DNA of 5,222 nucleotides from Trueperaceae bacterium. GTDB lineage: Bacteria; Deinococcota; Deinococci; Deinococcales; Trueperaceae. Where the stretch lies: NCBI GenBank assembly GCA_024636105.1, contig JAGXHO010000212.1, positions 1 through 5,222 of the forward strand, in the 5' to 3' direction. This document shows, one piece after another, positions 1-5,222 of the stretch (within the stretch, counting starts at the first letter, position 1; each line of letters opens with the position of its first letter). The translations under genes were made by a program, and so were the position numbers. The notes under the pieces are model-generated. The model ran no database searches. It saw nothing but the letters and a program-made list of their open reading frames with translations, and was not told the DNA's origin.

Positions 1-186
1 CGCCACGACCACACCGTCTCGTACGAGTTGGCGCGCTCGTTCTTTGCGGCGCTCGAGGCGCCGGTGAAAGGGTTCTACACCTTCGAGGACTCGGCCCATA
101 GCCCCATCTTCGAGGAGCCGGCCCTGGTGAGGCGGATCCTCAGGGAGGACGTGGTGAACGGGGCGAACGCTCTAGCCGACCGCTGA
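1..186 (+). CDS. Alpha/beta hydrolase, C-terminal fragment (5' end outside window)
   Basis: The frame is open from the first base and ends at TGA 184-186, giving the last 61 residues of a protein that starts outside the window. The fragment opens with RHDHTVSYELA and continues with KGFYTFEDSAHSPIFEEP. This is the usual end of cytoplasmic alpha/beta-hydrolase-fold enzymes annotated as proline iminopeptidase-like or S33-type hydrolases. On that pattern, Asp3 of the fragment would be the acidic member of the catalytic triad and His33 (in SAHSP) the catalytic histidine; the nucleophile elbow lies upstream and is not visible. The aromatic and acidic residues around the histidine (FxxSAHSPxFEEP) are typical of the family. 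The substrate cannot be inferred. The gene converges on the transporter block with 63 bases between the stop codons, so it is probably functionally unrelated to it. The family call is fairly secure; the exact enzyme is not. Confidence 0.8.
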   Translation, partial: RHDHTVSYELARSFFAALEAPVKGFYTFEDSAHSPIFEEPALVRRILREDVVNGANALADR

Positions 187-249
187 GCGGGGCCGGCTTC
201 GCCCGTCCGGACGCCTTCTCGGGGCTGCGTGCAGGCGACTGCGCGCCGG
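187..249. other. Convergent intergenic gap with a 10-bp palindrome
   Basis: These 63 bases separate the stop codon of the hydrolase from the stop codon of the ABC-2 permease on the opposite strand. They contain a perfect 10-bp palindrome, CGTCCGGACG (204-213), and two copies of GCCGGC (192-197 and 245-250). A bidirectional terminator would be expected between convergent genes, but there is no long GC stem followed by a T-run in either direction, so none is called. The palindrome may simply reflect GC-rich composition. Confidence 0.3.
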
Positions 250-1023
250 CTAGATCGCGTTGTCCGGGACCTTGACGTCCCCGGCACGGAACCGCAGCGC
301 GGCGACGGCCAGGAACGCGGCGCCGAAGAGCAGGACCGGCACGGACATGCGCAGGGCGTACCCCACCCCATGACCGTCGAGGATCACGCTGCGTAGGCCC
401 TCGATGACCCAGAACGTCGGCGTGAAGCGAGCAGCCGCCTGGGCCCAGGCCGGCAGCAAGTCGATCGGCGCGAACGCGCCACCAAGACCCGAGAACACGG
501 TCACCACGACGACGTTGAGGGCGTTGAACTGCGAGAAGGTGGTGCACCAGGCGAACTCGGCGACGAGCACGCCGACGAGGCAGACGGCGAAGGCGGCGAT
601 CAGGATGGCGACGGCGAGCGGTGGACCCGCGATGCCCATCCCGAACAGGAGCGTGCCGGTGCCGAACACCACCGTGAGCTGCGCGAGGAGGATCAGGAGT
701 GCCGGAACGGTCTTGCCGACGATGATCTCGGGCCAGTCGGCCGCGAGCCGCACCCGATCCCAGGTGTTCCATCCGAACTCGCGGAAGAACTGATCGCCCA
801 CGATCCCGAGCAGGAACAGCGAGAACATGACCATCATGCCGGGCAGGGCCTGCTCGGCGCCGGTCGCTCCCGGGTACCCGCGTACCTCGAGCAGCGCTCG
901 GTTCACGGGCACCATGAAGGTGATGAACCCAAGGGGAAGCAACACCATGATCAGGATGGGCGCCAGGTCTGCGCGGTAGAGCCGCAGGTCCTTGCGAACG
1001 AGCGTGAGGCTACGCGACAGCAT
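250..1023 (-). CDS. ABC-2-type transporter permease (six-helix membrane subunit)
   Basis: This 257-residue integral membrane protein would form the translocation path of an ABC-2-type exporter, probably as a dimer, powered by the ATPase encoded just upstream. Hydrophobic segments lie at about residues 21-40, 58-77, 104-130, 135-158, 167-188 and 224-243, the usual six-helix layout and length for the family. Between the fifth and sixth segments is the stretch GGAFAPIDLLPAW, then a region around TPTFWVIEGLRSVI (residues 201-214). This matches the conserved GG..P...LP.W....P..W..EGLR pattern of ABC-2 permeases. The N-terminus (residues 1-20) is basic and amphipathic, as expected for a cytoplasmic coupling helix. 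The ATG start (1021-1023) has GGAGGG 5 bases upstream and lies inside the last codons of the ATPase gene, giving a 14-base overlap that suggests translational coupling. It is the last gene of the block. The substrate (drug, lipid, peptide or polysaccharide) is not determinable. Confidence 0.9.
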   Translation of the reverse strand: MLSRSLTLVRKDLRLYRADLAPILIMVLLPLGFITFMVPVNRALLEVRGYPGATGAEQALPGMMVMFSLFLLGIVGDQFFREFGWNTWDRVRLAADWPEIIVGKTVPALLILLAQLTVVFGTGTLLFGMGIAGPPLAVAILIAAFAVCLVGVLVAEFAWCTTFSQFNALNVVVVTVFSGLGGAFAPIDLLPAWAQAAARFTPTFWVIEGLRSVILDGHGVGYALRMSVPVLLFGAAFLAVAALRFRAGDVKVPDNAI

Positions 1024-1942
1024 TTACGCCCTCCGCGTCCGTGCCGATCGGATCGGGCGCATGACCGGTCACCGCGAGGTACGCGGTCTGGAGGTTCGCG
1101 GGCACGATTCGGACGTTGCGCAGACGCGCGGCGGCCCCGTCGAGCGATGCGATGGCGGCCGCCACGGCTCGTGCGGGGTCGGGTGCGGCCAGCCGGACGA
1201 TCGATCCGTCGCGTTGCCAGCCATCGAGGAACGGAGCCTCACCGGCGAACTCCAGTTCGGCCATCGACCGACCGTACTTGGCGACGACGGAGGCCAGGTC
1301 ACCGCGCTCGAGGATCACGCCGCCCTCGAGGATCGCGACGCTGGCGGTCATGTCCTCGATCTCGGCGAGGTGGTGGGTCGCGTAGACGACCGCACAACCG
1401 TCCGCCGCACGTCGCTTCACCGCCTCGAGGAGCTCGCCGCGCGTCACGACGTCCGCTCCCACGGTCGGTTCGTCGAGGAAGAGCAGGCGCGACGCGTGCA
1501 CGAGCGCGAGGGCCGTGTGCAGGCGCCGCTTCTGCCCTCCCGACAGGGTGCCCGCCCGCCGCTTCAGCAGATCCTGCAACGACAGCTCTTCCGCGACCTC
1601 GGCGATCCGGCGGCGCAGTTCGCTCCCCTGCACGCCGTTGAGTGCGCCGAAGAACTCCAGGTTCGCGTGGACGGACAGCGTGGGGTAGATGCCCAAGTCC
1701 TGCGGGGCGACGCCCAAGCGGTTGCGGATCCTGCGCCGGTTGCGAACCGCGTCGAGGTCATCGATGCGTACGCTGCCGCCATCGGCCGCGCACAGCCCCG
1801 AGACGATCGAGACGAGGGTGGTCTTTCCCGCGCCGTTGCGCCCGAGCAGCCCGCAGATCTCCCCAGGTCGCACATCGAGGTCGAGGCCCCGCAACACCTC
1901 GTGGTCTCCGTACGCCTTCGTCAACCCTCGGATGCTCAGCAC
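1010..1942 (-). CDS. ABC-2-type transporter ATP-binding protein (DrrA-like)
   Basis: This 310-residue cytoplasmic ATPase would dimerise and drive the ABC-2 permease encoded downstream. Visible motifs are Walker A GRNGAGKT (34-41), Q-loop Gln81 in the context GVAPQDLGIYPTLS, signature LSGGQ (133-137), Walker B LLFLDEP (153-159) with catalytic Glu158, D-loop VGAD (161-164) and H-loop His190 in ATHH. The wording around the Q-loop and the GQKRRLHTALAL stretch after the signature are typical of the DrrA/CcmA-type exporter ATPases. Residues from about 215 to 310 form the extra C-terminal domain common in that group, including NLQTAYLAVTGH (283-294), which resembles the usual L..vFl.lTG end motif. 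The start is GTG (1940-1942), chosen because GGAGGT lies 4 bases upstream and the protein then begins MLSIRGLTKAYG, as in homologues. The gene is separated by 86 bases from the upstream ATPase and overlaps the downstream permease by 14 bases. Confidence 0.93.
   Translation of the reverse strand: MLSIRGLTKAYGDHEVLRGLDLDVRPGEICGLLGRNGAGKTTLVSIVSGLCAADGGSVRIDDLDAVRNRRRIRNRLGVAPQDLGIYPTLSVHANLEFFGALNGVQGSELRRRIAEVAEELSLQDLLKRRAGTLSGGQKRRLHTALALVHASRLLFLDEPTVGADVVTRGELLEAVKRRAADGCAVVYATHHLAEIEDMTASVAILEGGVILERGDLASVVAKYGRSMAELEFAGEAPFLDGWQRDGSIVRLAAPDPARAVAAAIASLDGAAARLRNVRIVPANLQTAYLAVTGHAPDPIGTDAEGVNAVA
1029..1034 (-). promoter_or_regulatory. Ribosome binding site of the ABC-2 permease, inside the ATPase gene
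   Basis: On the minus strand GGAGGG precedes the ATG at 1021-1023 by 5 bases. It is embedded in the last codons of the upstream ATPase gene, so ribosomes finishing that gene pass directly over it. This fixes the permease start and supports coupled translation of the pair. Confidence 0.75.
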
Positions 1943-2028
1943 CTGGACCTCCCTCAGCCCCTCGCCACGCGATCAACGCGGGTCGATCCGCGCGGCGGAC
2001 CAGCAGCAGCCGCGGCCATCCCGAGCGA
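1943..2028 (-). other. 86-base gap between the two transporter pairs
   Basis: This is the only gap of notable length inside the four-gene block. It holds the ribosome binding site of the DrrA-like ATPase at its downstream end. It also holds a weak inverted repeat (CGCGGC at 1991-1996 with GCCGCG at 2009-2014, 12-base loop) with no T-run after it, so it is not a convincing terminator. I see no recognisable -35/-10 pair, so neither an internal promoter nor a transcription stop is established. Confidence 0.35.
1947..1952 (-). promoter_or_regulatory. Ribosome binding site deciding the GTG start of the DrrA-like ATPase
   Basis: On the minus strand GGAGGT (within AGGGAGGT) ends 4 bases before the GTG at 1940-1942. 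No other start codon nearby gives a protein beginning at the conserved MLSIRGLTKAYG boundary, so the GTG start is preferred. Confidence 0.75.
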
Positions 2029-2793
2029 TCAGAAGTGCATCTCGGCAAGCCAGGCCGACAGCGCGGACTCGCGTACCTTGAGGTCGTCGCGGGACGCGTC
2101 GTAGGCGCCCGCCAGGTGCTCGCCCGCGATCCTGCCGTCGAAGATGAACAGCACGCGCTCCGCCCTGGTGGCGACGTTGGGGTCGTGGGTGACGAGCACG
2201 ATGGTGGTGCCGCGGCGGTGGATCTCCGCGAGCAGCGCCATGATCTCGTTCGACGCCGTCGAGTTGAGCGCCCCGGTCGGCTCGTCCCCGTAGATCACCG
2301 CCGGGTCGCTCATCAAGGCGCGGCAGATGCCCACCCGTTGGAGCTGCCCCCCGGAGGCTTGAGTGACGTCGCGCGCTTCGAGCTCCGCGATGCCGGTCGT
2401 CTCCATCAGCCCCTTGGCCTTCTCGCGGATCTGCCGGGCGCGCTTCCTGCCGTCGCGCATGGAGGGCAGGATGATGTTGTCGAGCACGCTCAGGTTGCGC
2501 AGCAGCGTCGGCTGCTGGAACACGAAGCCCATCCGGCGTCGGCGGACGTCGGCGAGATCGTTGTCCCCCAACCGCGAGAGGTCCACGCCGTCGAAGACCA
2601 CGCGCCCGCCGTCCACGGCGTCCATGCCGCTCAGCGCGAACAGCAGCGTCGACTTGCCGGAACCCGAAGGGCCCATGATCGCGACGAACTCACCGGCCGC
2701 GATCTCGACCGACACGCCATCGAGGACGTTGCGCCGTTCTGCGCCTTGGCCGAACGACTTGATGACGTTCTCGGCGACGATCATCGTGTTCAC
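2029..2793 (-). CDS. ABC transporter ATP-binding protein, MacB/LolD-like (FtsX-permease partner)
   Basis: This 254-residue cytoplasmic ATPase is the partner of the FtsX-type permease encoded immediately upstream. Motifs seen are Walker A GPSGSGKST (41-49), Q-loop Gln93 in FVFQQPTLL, a signature reading ASGGQ (146-150) rather than LSGGQ, Walker B VIYGDEP (166-172) with catalytic Glu171, and H-loop His203 in VTHD. The GPSGSGKST loop and the FVFQQ..LL and DEPTGAL wording place it in the MacB/LolD/FtsE group. The D-loop reads ALNS (175-178) instead of the common ALDS, and Gly169 precedes the Walker B aspartate; from memory these also occur in a Gram-positive subfamily. The tail (about 231-254, ending LSAWLAEMHF) extends past the core fold. 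The GTG start (2791-2793) is preferred over the ATG three codons later because AGGGAG lies 6 bases before it and 15 before the ATG. Only 3 bases separate it from the permease stop codon. Confidence 0.93.
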   Translation of the reverse strand: MNTMIVAENVIKSFGQGAERRNVLDGVSVEIAAGEFVAIMGPSGSGKSTLLFALSGMDAVDGGRVVFDGVDLSRLGDNDLADVRRRRMGFVFQQPTLLRNLSVLDNIILPSMRDGRKRARQIREKAKGLMETTGIAELEARDVTQASGGQLQRVGICRALMSDPAVIYGDEPTGALNSTASNEIMALLAEIHRRGTTIVLVTHDPNVATRAERVLFIFDGRIAGEHLAGAYDASRDDLKVRESALSAWLAEMHF

Positions 2794-2796
2794 GAC

Positions 2797-5115
2797 TCAC
2801 TCCCTGAGGTTCTCGGCGACCCGGATGCGCCCTGCGTCCCACGTGCCGGCGACCGTGGCGACCAGCGTCGCCGCCAGCATCACCAGCGGGCTCCATAGGT
2901 AGGCGAACGCCGGATCGACGACGAAGGCGAACGACGTGGCGCCGAAGGTGCCGATCACCGCCCCCGCCAGCACCTCGCCGAGCGTGTTCGCCAGCAGCGT
3001 GCCGAGGAGGATCCCGAGGACGACGACGGCCGCCGCGCGCGTCAGGTACTGCGCCTTGATGTCGGCGTTCGTGAAGCCGAACGCCTTCATGACGGCGATC
3101 GCGTACCGGTCCTTGGCGATGAGCATCCGCATGAACAGCAGGGTGACCAGGACCGTCGTCGCCACCGCGACGCCGATGGCGGCGTACGAGGCCACGCCGA
3201 TGGCGGCGATGGTCGGCCCATAGGTCTGAGCGATGAACGCGTCGAGGTCGGAGACCTTCGCGAACTCGAACCTGGCCGCGTACTCGGCGGCCTTCGCCTC
3301 GAGCAGCGCCGGGTCCCGGAGCTCCGCGCCGATCACGCTCCGCATGGGCTCCGCCGTCGCGTCGAGGAAGGTCGCCTTGGCGGTCTTGCCGCCGTTGGTG
3401 ACGTCGGAATAGGTCCCGCACACCGTGAGGTCTCGGTCCTGGCCAGCGATCGTCAGGGTGAGGACGTCGCCCACCCCCTTGTTCATGTCGCTCGCCTGCA
3501 TCACCGAGAGCGCGATCTCGTCGCCGCTCGAGGGTGCGCGCCCGGAGGCGTAGGTGATGGGGAACATGGAGTGGTCGCCCAGCTCGACCGTGATGCGTCC
3601 CTCCGAACCGTCGTCCAACGTCGCCCTGAACGCCTTGGTGGTCAGCACGACGAAGCGGGCCACGTCCCCGTCGTTCTCGATGGCGGCGGCGACCTCCGCC
3701 ACCCGCGCTGCGGTGTCCTCGGCTTGCGTCACGTCGATGCGGAGGTCGACGTCGCCGACGCCCATGTAGGAGACGAAGCTGTCCGAAGCGATGGTGTGGT
3801 GCAGGTTCCGCGGCACGATGATGATGAAGGCGGCCAGCACCATCACGACCAGCATGGTGGCGTAGAGGTTGCGGCGAGCGAGCACGTCCTGCAGGCCCAG
3901 GAAGGTGTTGGTGCCGAGCAGCCCGTTCATCGTCAGGCGGAGGGGTCGGCGCCCGCGGGGCGCCTCCGGCGCGCTGCCGAATCGGATGGCGGTAGCGGGT
4001 GCGATCCTTCGGAATCGCCCCAGGACGCCGTTGACGTACGCGACGATCGCCACCCACACCAGCGCGACGCCGACGAGGCCCAAGACCGGTGCCAGCGACG
4101 CGTTGGCGCTCTCACCCAAGTACACCCGGATGTTCTCGAGCAGCGCGCCCTGGAAGACGAACGAGAGCCCGTACCCGAGCAGGCCACCCACCGCCGCCAG
4201 CGCCGCGTACTTCGCCAAGTAGATCTTCTTGATGTCGGACACGCGCAGCCCGATGGCCTTCATCACGCCGATCTCGCGGTAGTCCTCTTCGATCTTCGCG
4301 AGCAGCGTGAAGCGGATGCAGAGGAACGCGATGGCGATCACCAGCGCGCTGACCAGGAGGAGTACGGCGATCATCAGCCCATCGGCGAGGCCGTTGATCG
4401 TCCTGAAGAGCGGGTACGTGAGGGTCGGCCCGTTCGCCTCCAGGCCGGCGTTGGTGTAGGCGGTCTCGAACGCACCCAGCGCCGCCAGGTCGTGGAGCCG
4501 GAACTCGACGAGGTATTCGACGCGGCCGGAGGGCCGGATCGCCTCGAAATCGTCGCGGCTGACCAGGAACCGCTTGGAGGACGAGAGGAGCGGCTGCATC
4601 TGGGAGTCTCGGAGCGGACCCGCCACGGTCATCGTTCGACCGGCCACGGTCGCGCGCTCGCCGACCCGGACCGAACCGTCCTGCAGGTACGTGAGGGGGA
4701 CATAGATCTGCCCGTTCGCGACCGAGATGACCTCGCCGTCCAGGTCGAGCAGGAAGTCGAAGGTCTCGCTCTGGACCGTGAGCCCGTTGTCCTGAACGCT
4801 CTCGGCGAGCGAGCCGGCTTCGAACGCGAACGCCGCGCCGTCGAGGTTGAGGAACTCGAGCACCTGGTGGTGGGCAACCGACGGGTGCTCGGCGGCGAAA
4901 TCGTCGAGCCGCGCTCGGTCCAGGTCGCCGACGTGCATCTGCATGAAGTGTGGCGTCTGCGCGCGCTGCATCAGGGTATCGATGGCCCCGGCCAGGTTGA
5001 CGACGAGGGTCGCCGCCAGGGCCACCAGCATCGCCGCCGCCGCGACGAACAGCATGGTGGTGAGCGAGATGGCCTTGCTCCGGAGTACGTCGTTGCGGAT
5101 CGCCCTCAAGTACAT
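2797..5115 (-). CDS. FtsX-like/MacB-type ABC transporter permease with duplicated FtsX domain
   Basis: This 772-residue membrane protein has two FtsX-type halves in one chain. Half one has a transmembrane segment at about 18-41, an extracytoplasmic domain at about 42-245, and segments at about 246-268, 303-322 and 344-363. Half two has a segment at about 417-436, an extracytoplasmic domain at about 437-637, and segments at about 638-663, 692-715 and 740-758. The cytoplasmic loop after the first helix of each triplet repeats a related motif: EIGVMKAIGLRVSDIKKIYL (281-300) and AIAVMKAFGFTNADIKAQYL (672-691). That is the FtsX-domain hallmark and shows internal duplication. The family uses ATP hydrolysis by a MacB/LolD-like ATPase to move the extracytoplasmic domains, extruding lipids or peptides or transmitting force. 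The ATG at 5113-5115 is chosen because GGAGG lies 6 bases upstream and the product then begins MYLRAIRNDVLRSK, a normal basic leader into the first helix. The ATG 16 codons upstream adds an unlikely arginine- and cysteine-containing extension and has no good ribosome binding site. No MacA-type adaptor is nearby. Substrate unknown. Confidence 0.92.
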   Translation of the reverse strand: MYLRAIRNDVLRSKAISLTTMLFVAAAAMLVALAATLVVNLAGAIDTLMQRAQTPHFMQMHVGDLDRARLDDFAAEHPSVAHHQVLEFLNLDGAAFAFEAGSLAESVQDNGLTVQSETFDFLLDLDGEVISVANGQIYVPLTYLQDGSVRVGERATVAGRTMTVAGPLRDSQMQPLLSSSKRFLVSRDDFEAIRPSGRVEYLVEFRLHDLAALGAFETAYTNAGLEANGPTLTYPLFRTINGLADGLMIAVLLLVSALVIAIAFLCIRFTLLAKIEEDYREIGVMKAIGLRVSDIKKIYLAKYAALAAVGGLLGYGLSFVFQGALLENIRVYLGESANASLAPVLGLVGVALVWVAIVAYVNGVLGRFRRIAPATAIRFGSAPEAPRGRRPLRLTMNGLLGTNTFLGLQDVLARRNLYATMLVVMVLAAFIIIVPRNLHHTIASDSFVSYMGVGDVDLRIDVTQAEDTAARVAEVAAAIENDGDVARFVVLTTKAFRATLDDGSEGRITVELGDHSMFPITYASGRAPSSGDEIALSVMQASDMNKGVGDVLTLTIAGQDRDLTVCGTYSDVTNGGKTAKATFLDATAEPMRSVIGAELRDPALLEAKAAEYAARFEFAKVSDLDAFIAQTYGPTIAAIGVASYAAIGVAVATTVLVTLLFMRMLIAKDRYAIAVMKAFGFTNADIKAQYLTRAAAVVVLGILLGTLLANTLGEVLAGAVIGTFGATSFAFVVDPAFAYLWSPLVMLAATLVATVAGTWDAGRIRVAENLRE
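2800..2805 (-). promoter_or_regulatory. Ribosome binding site deciding the GTG start of the MacB-like ATPase
   Basis: On the minus strand AGGGAG lies in the final codons of the permease gene, directly before its TGA (2797-2799), and 6 bases before the GTG at 2791-2793. The spacing favours this GTG over the ATG at 2782-2784. It also places the initiation site on top of the termination site of the upstream gene, as in coupled translation. Confidence 0.7.
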
Positions 5116-5222
5116 CGCGCGCCTCCGTGAACCGCACACGCCGCTTCGCTCCACCATGGACACGGGGTGGAAGGCGGCGCAGGAGAGGGTACATCCGGCT
5201 TGTTCGCTTCGCGAGGGACATC
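5116..5222 (-). promoter_or_regulatory. Leader/upstream region of the transporter block (truncated by window edge)
   Basis: These 107 bases lie upstream of the first gene of the block and probably include its 5' untranslated leader and perhaps its promoter. Three things are visible. A 6-bp inverted repeat, TCCACC (5150-5155) with GGTGGA (5166-5171), has a 10-base loop. A near-direct repeat on the plus strand is GAGGGTACATC (5185-5195) and GAGGGACATC (5213-5222), 28 bases apart start to start. A small TCGC-TTC-GCGA inverted repeat spans 5204-5214. No convincing -35/-10 pair is visible; the best candidate (TCGCGA, 17 bases, TACCCT on the minus strand) matches consensus at only half the positions. 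All reading frames here are short or open to the window edge, so an upstream gene end cannot be excluded. Confidence 0.35.
5122..5126 (-). promoter_or_regulatory. Ribosome binding site deciding the start of the FtsX-type permease
   Basis: On the minus strand GGAGG precedes the ATG at 5113-5115 by 6 bases, an ideal spacing. The more upstream in-frame ATG (5161-5163) lacks a comparable site, so the shorter 772-residue product is preferred. Confidence 0.75.

Noticed and set aside
188..205. Possible terminator stem CGGG...CCCG just after the hydrolase stop codon
   Set aside because: The stem has only four or five pairs with a long loop and no T-run after it, so it is not distinguishable from chance in this composition.
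992..2104. Open frame of 370 codons on the plus strand opposite the DrrA-like ATPase
   Set aside because: It has the antisense-shadow composition (R, D, H, V, E rich), no family motif, and sits opposite an ATPase whose motifs are all intact.
1642..2898. Open frame of 418 codons on the plus strand spanning both ATPase genes and the gap
   Set aside because: It crosses the boundaries of three genes on the other strand, has an arginine- and proline-rich start and no domain motif, and is best explained as a codon-bias shadow.
2690..4057. Open frame of 455 codons on the minus strand in another frame of the permease gene
   Set aside because: The product is almost entirely R, G, H, D, P and A, typical of an off-frame reading of GC-rich DNA, while the overlapping permease frame has clear membrane helices and FtsX motifs.
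3571..5130. Open frame of 519 codons on the plus strand, antisense to the FtsX-type permease
   Set aside because: It lies wholly antisense to a well-supported gene, its product is charged and low-complexity (rich in R, D, E, Q, H, V) with no recognisable domain, and long antisense frames are expected from codon bias in GC-rich genes.
5116..5163. Longer permease start at the ATG 16 codons upstream (788-residue product)
   Set aside because: The extra residues are rich in R, S, G and C and unlike a membrane-protein leader, and a near-ideal GGAGG precedes the downstream ATG by 6 bases.
4112..5221. Open frame of 369 codons on the minus strand starting at the window edge, as a possible upstream gene
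   Set aside because: It overlaps the first half of the permease out of frame, is arginine-, proline- and glycine-rich and has no recognisable motif.

Overview
The window is high-GC DNA (about two thirds G+C by eye) with tightly packed genes, strong GGAGG-type ribosome binding sites, frequent GTG starts and no sign of an outer-membrane export partner. This fits a high-GC Gram-positive organism, most likely an actinomycete-type bacterium. That assignment is an inference from composition and gene style; there is no rRNA or marker gene here to test it.

Layout. Bases 1-186 (+) hold the last 61 codons of an alpha/beta hydrolase of the proline-iminopeptidase-like type. A 63-base convergent gap follows. 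Almost all the rest (250-5115) is one block of four genes on the minus strand, read from right to left: a duplicated FtsX/MacB-type permease (2797-5115), its MacB/LolD-like ATPase (2029-2793), an ABC-2-type (DrrA-like) ATPase (1010-1942) and an ABC-2-type six-helix permease (250-1023). The right edge (5116-5222) is a leader or upstream region, with a small hairpin and a short direct repeat that reaches the window edge.

How the genes fit together. The block encodes two complete but mechanistically different ABC transporters. The FtsX-type permease and its ATPase are separated by 3 bases, and the ABC-2 ATPase and permease overlap by 14 bases, so each pair looks translationally coupled. An 86-base gap with no clear terminator joins the two pairs, so a single polycistronic transcript is plausible. 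The FtsX/MacB-type pair probably works as a mechanotransmission or lipid/peptide extrusion machine, and the ABC-2 pair as a small-molecule, lipid or drug exporter. The substrates cannot be read from sequence. No regulator, periplasmic adaptor (MacA/HlyD type), two-component system or biosynthetic gene is visible in the window.

I found no tRNA, rRNA, CRISPR array, insertion sequence or other mobile element. The long open frames antisense to the four genes are best explained as codon-bias shadows.
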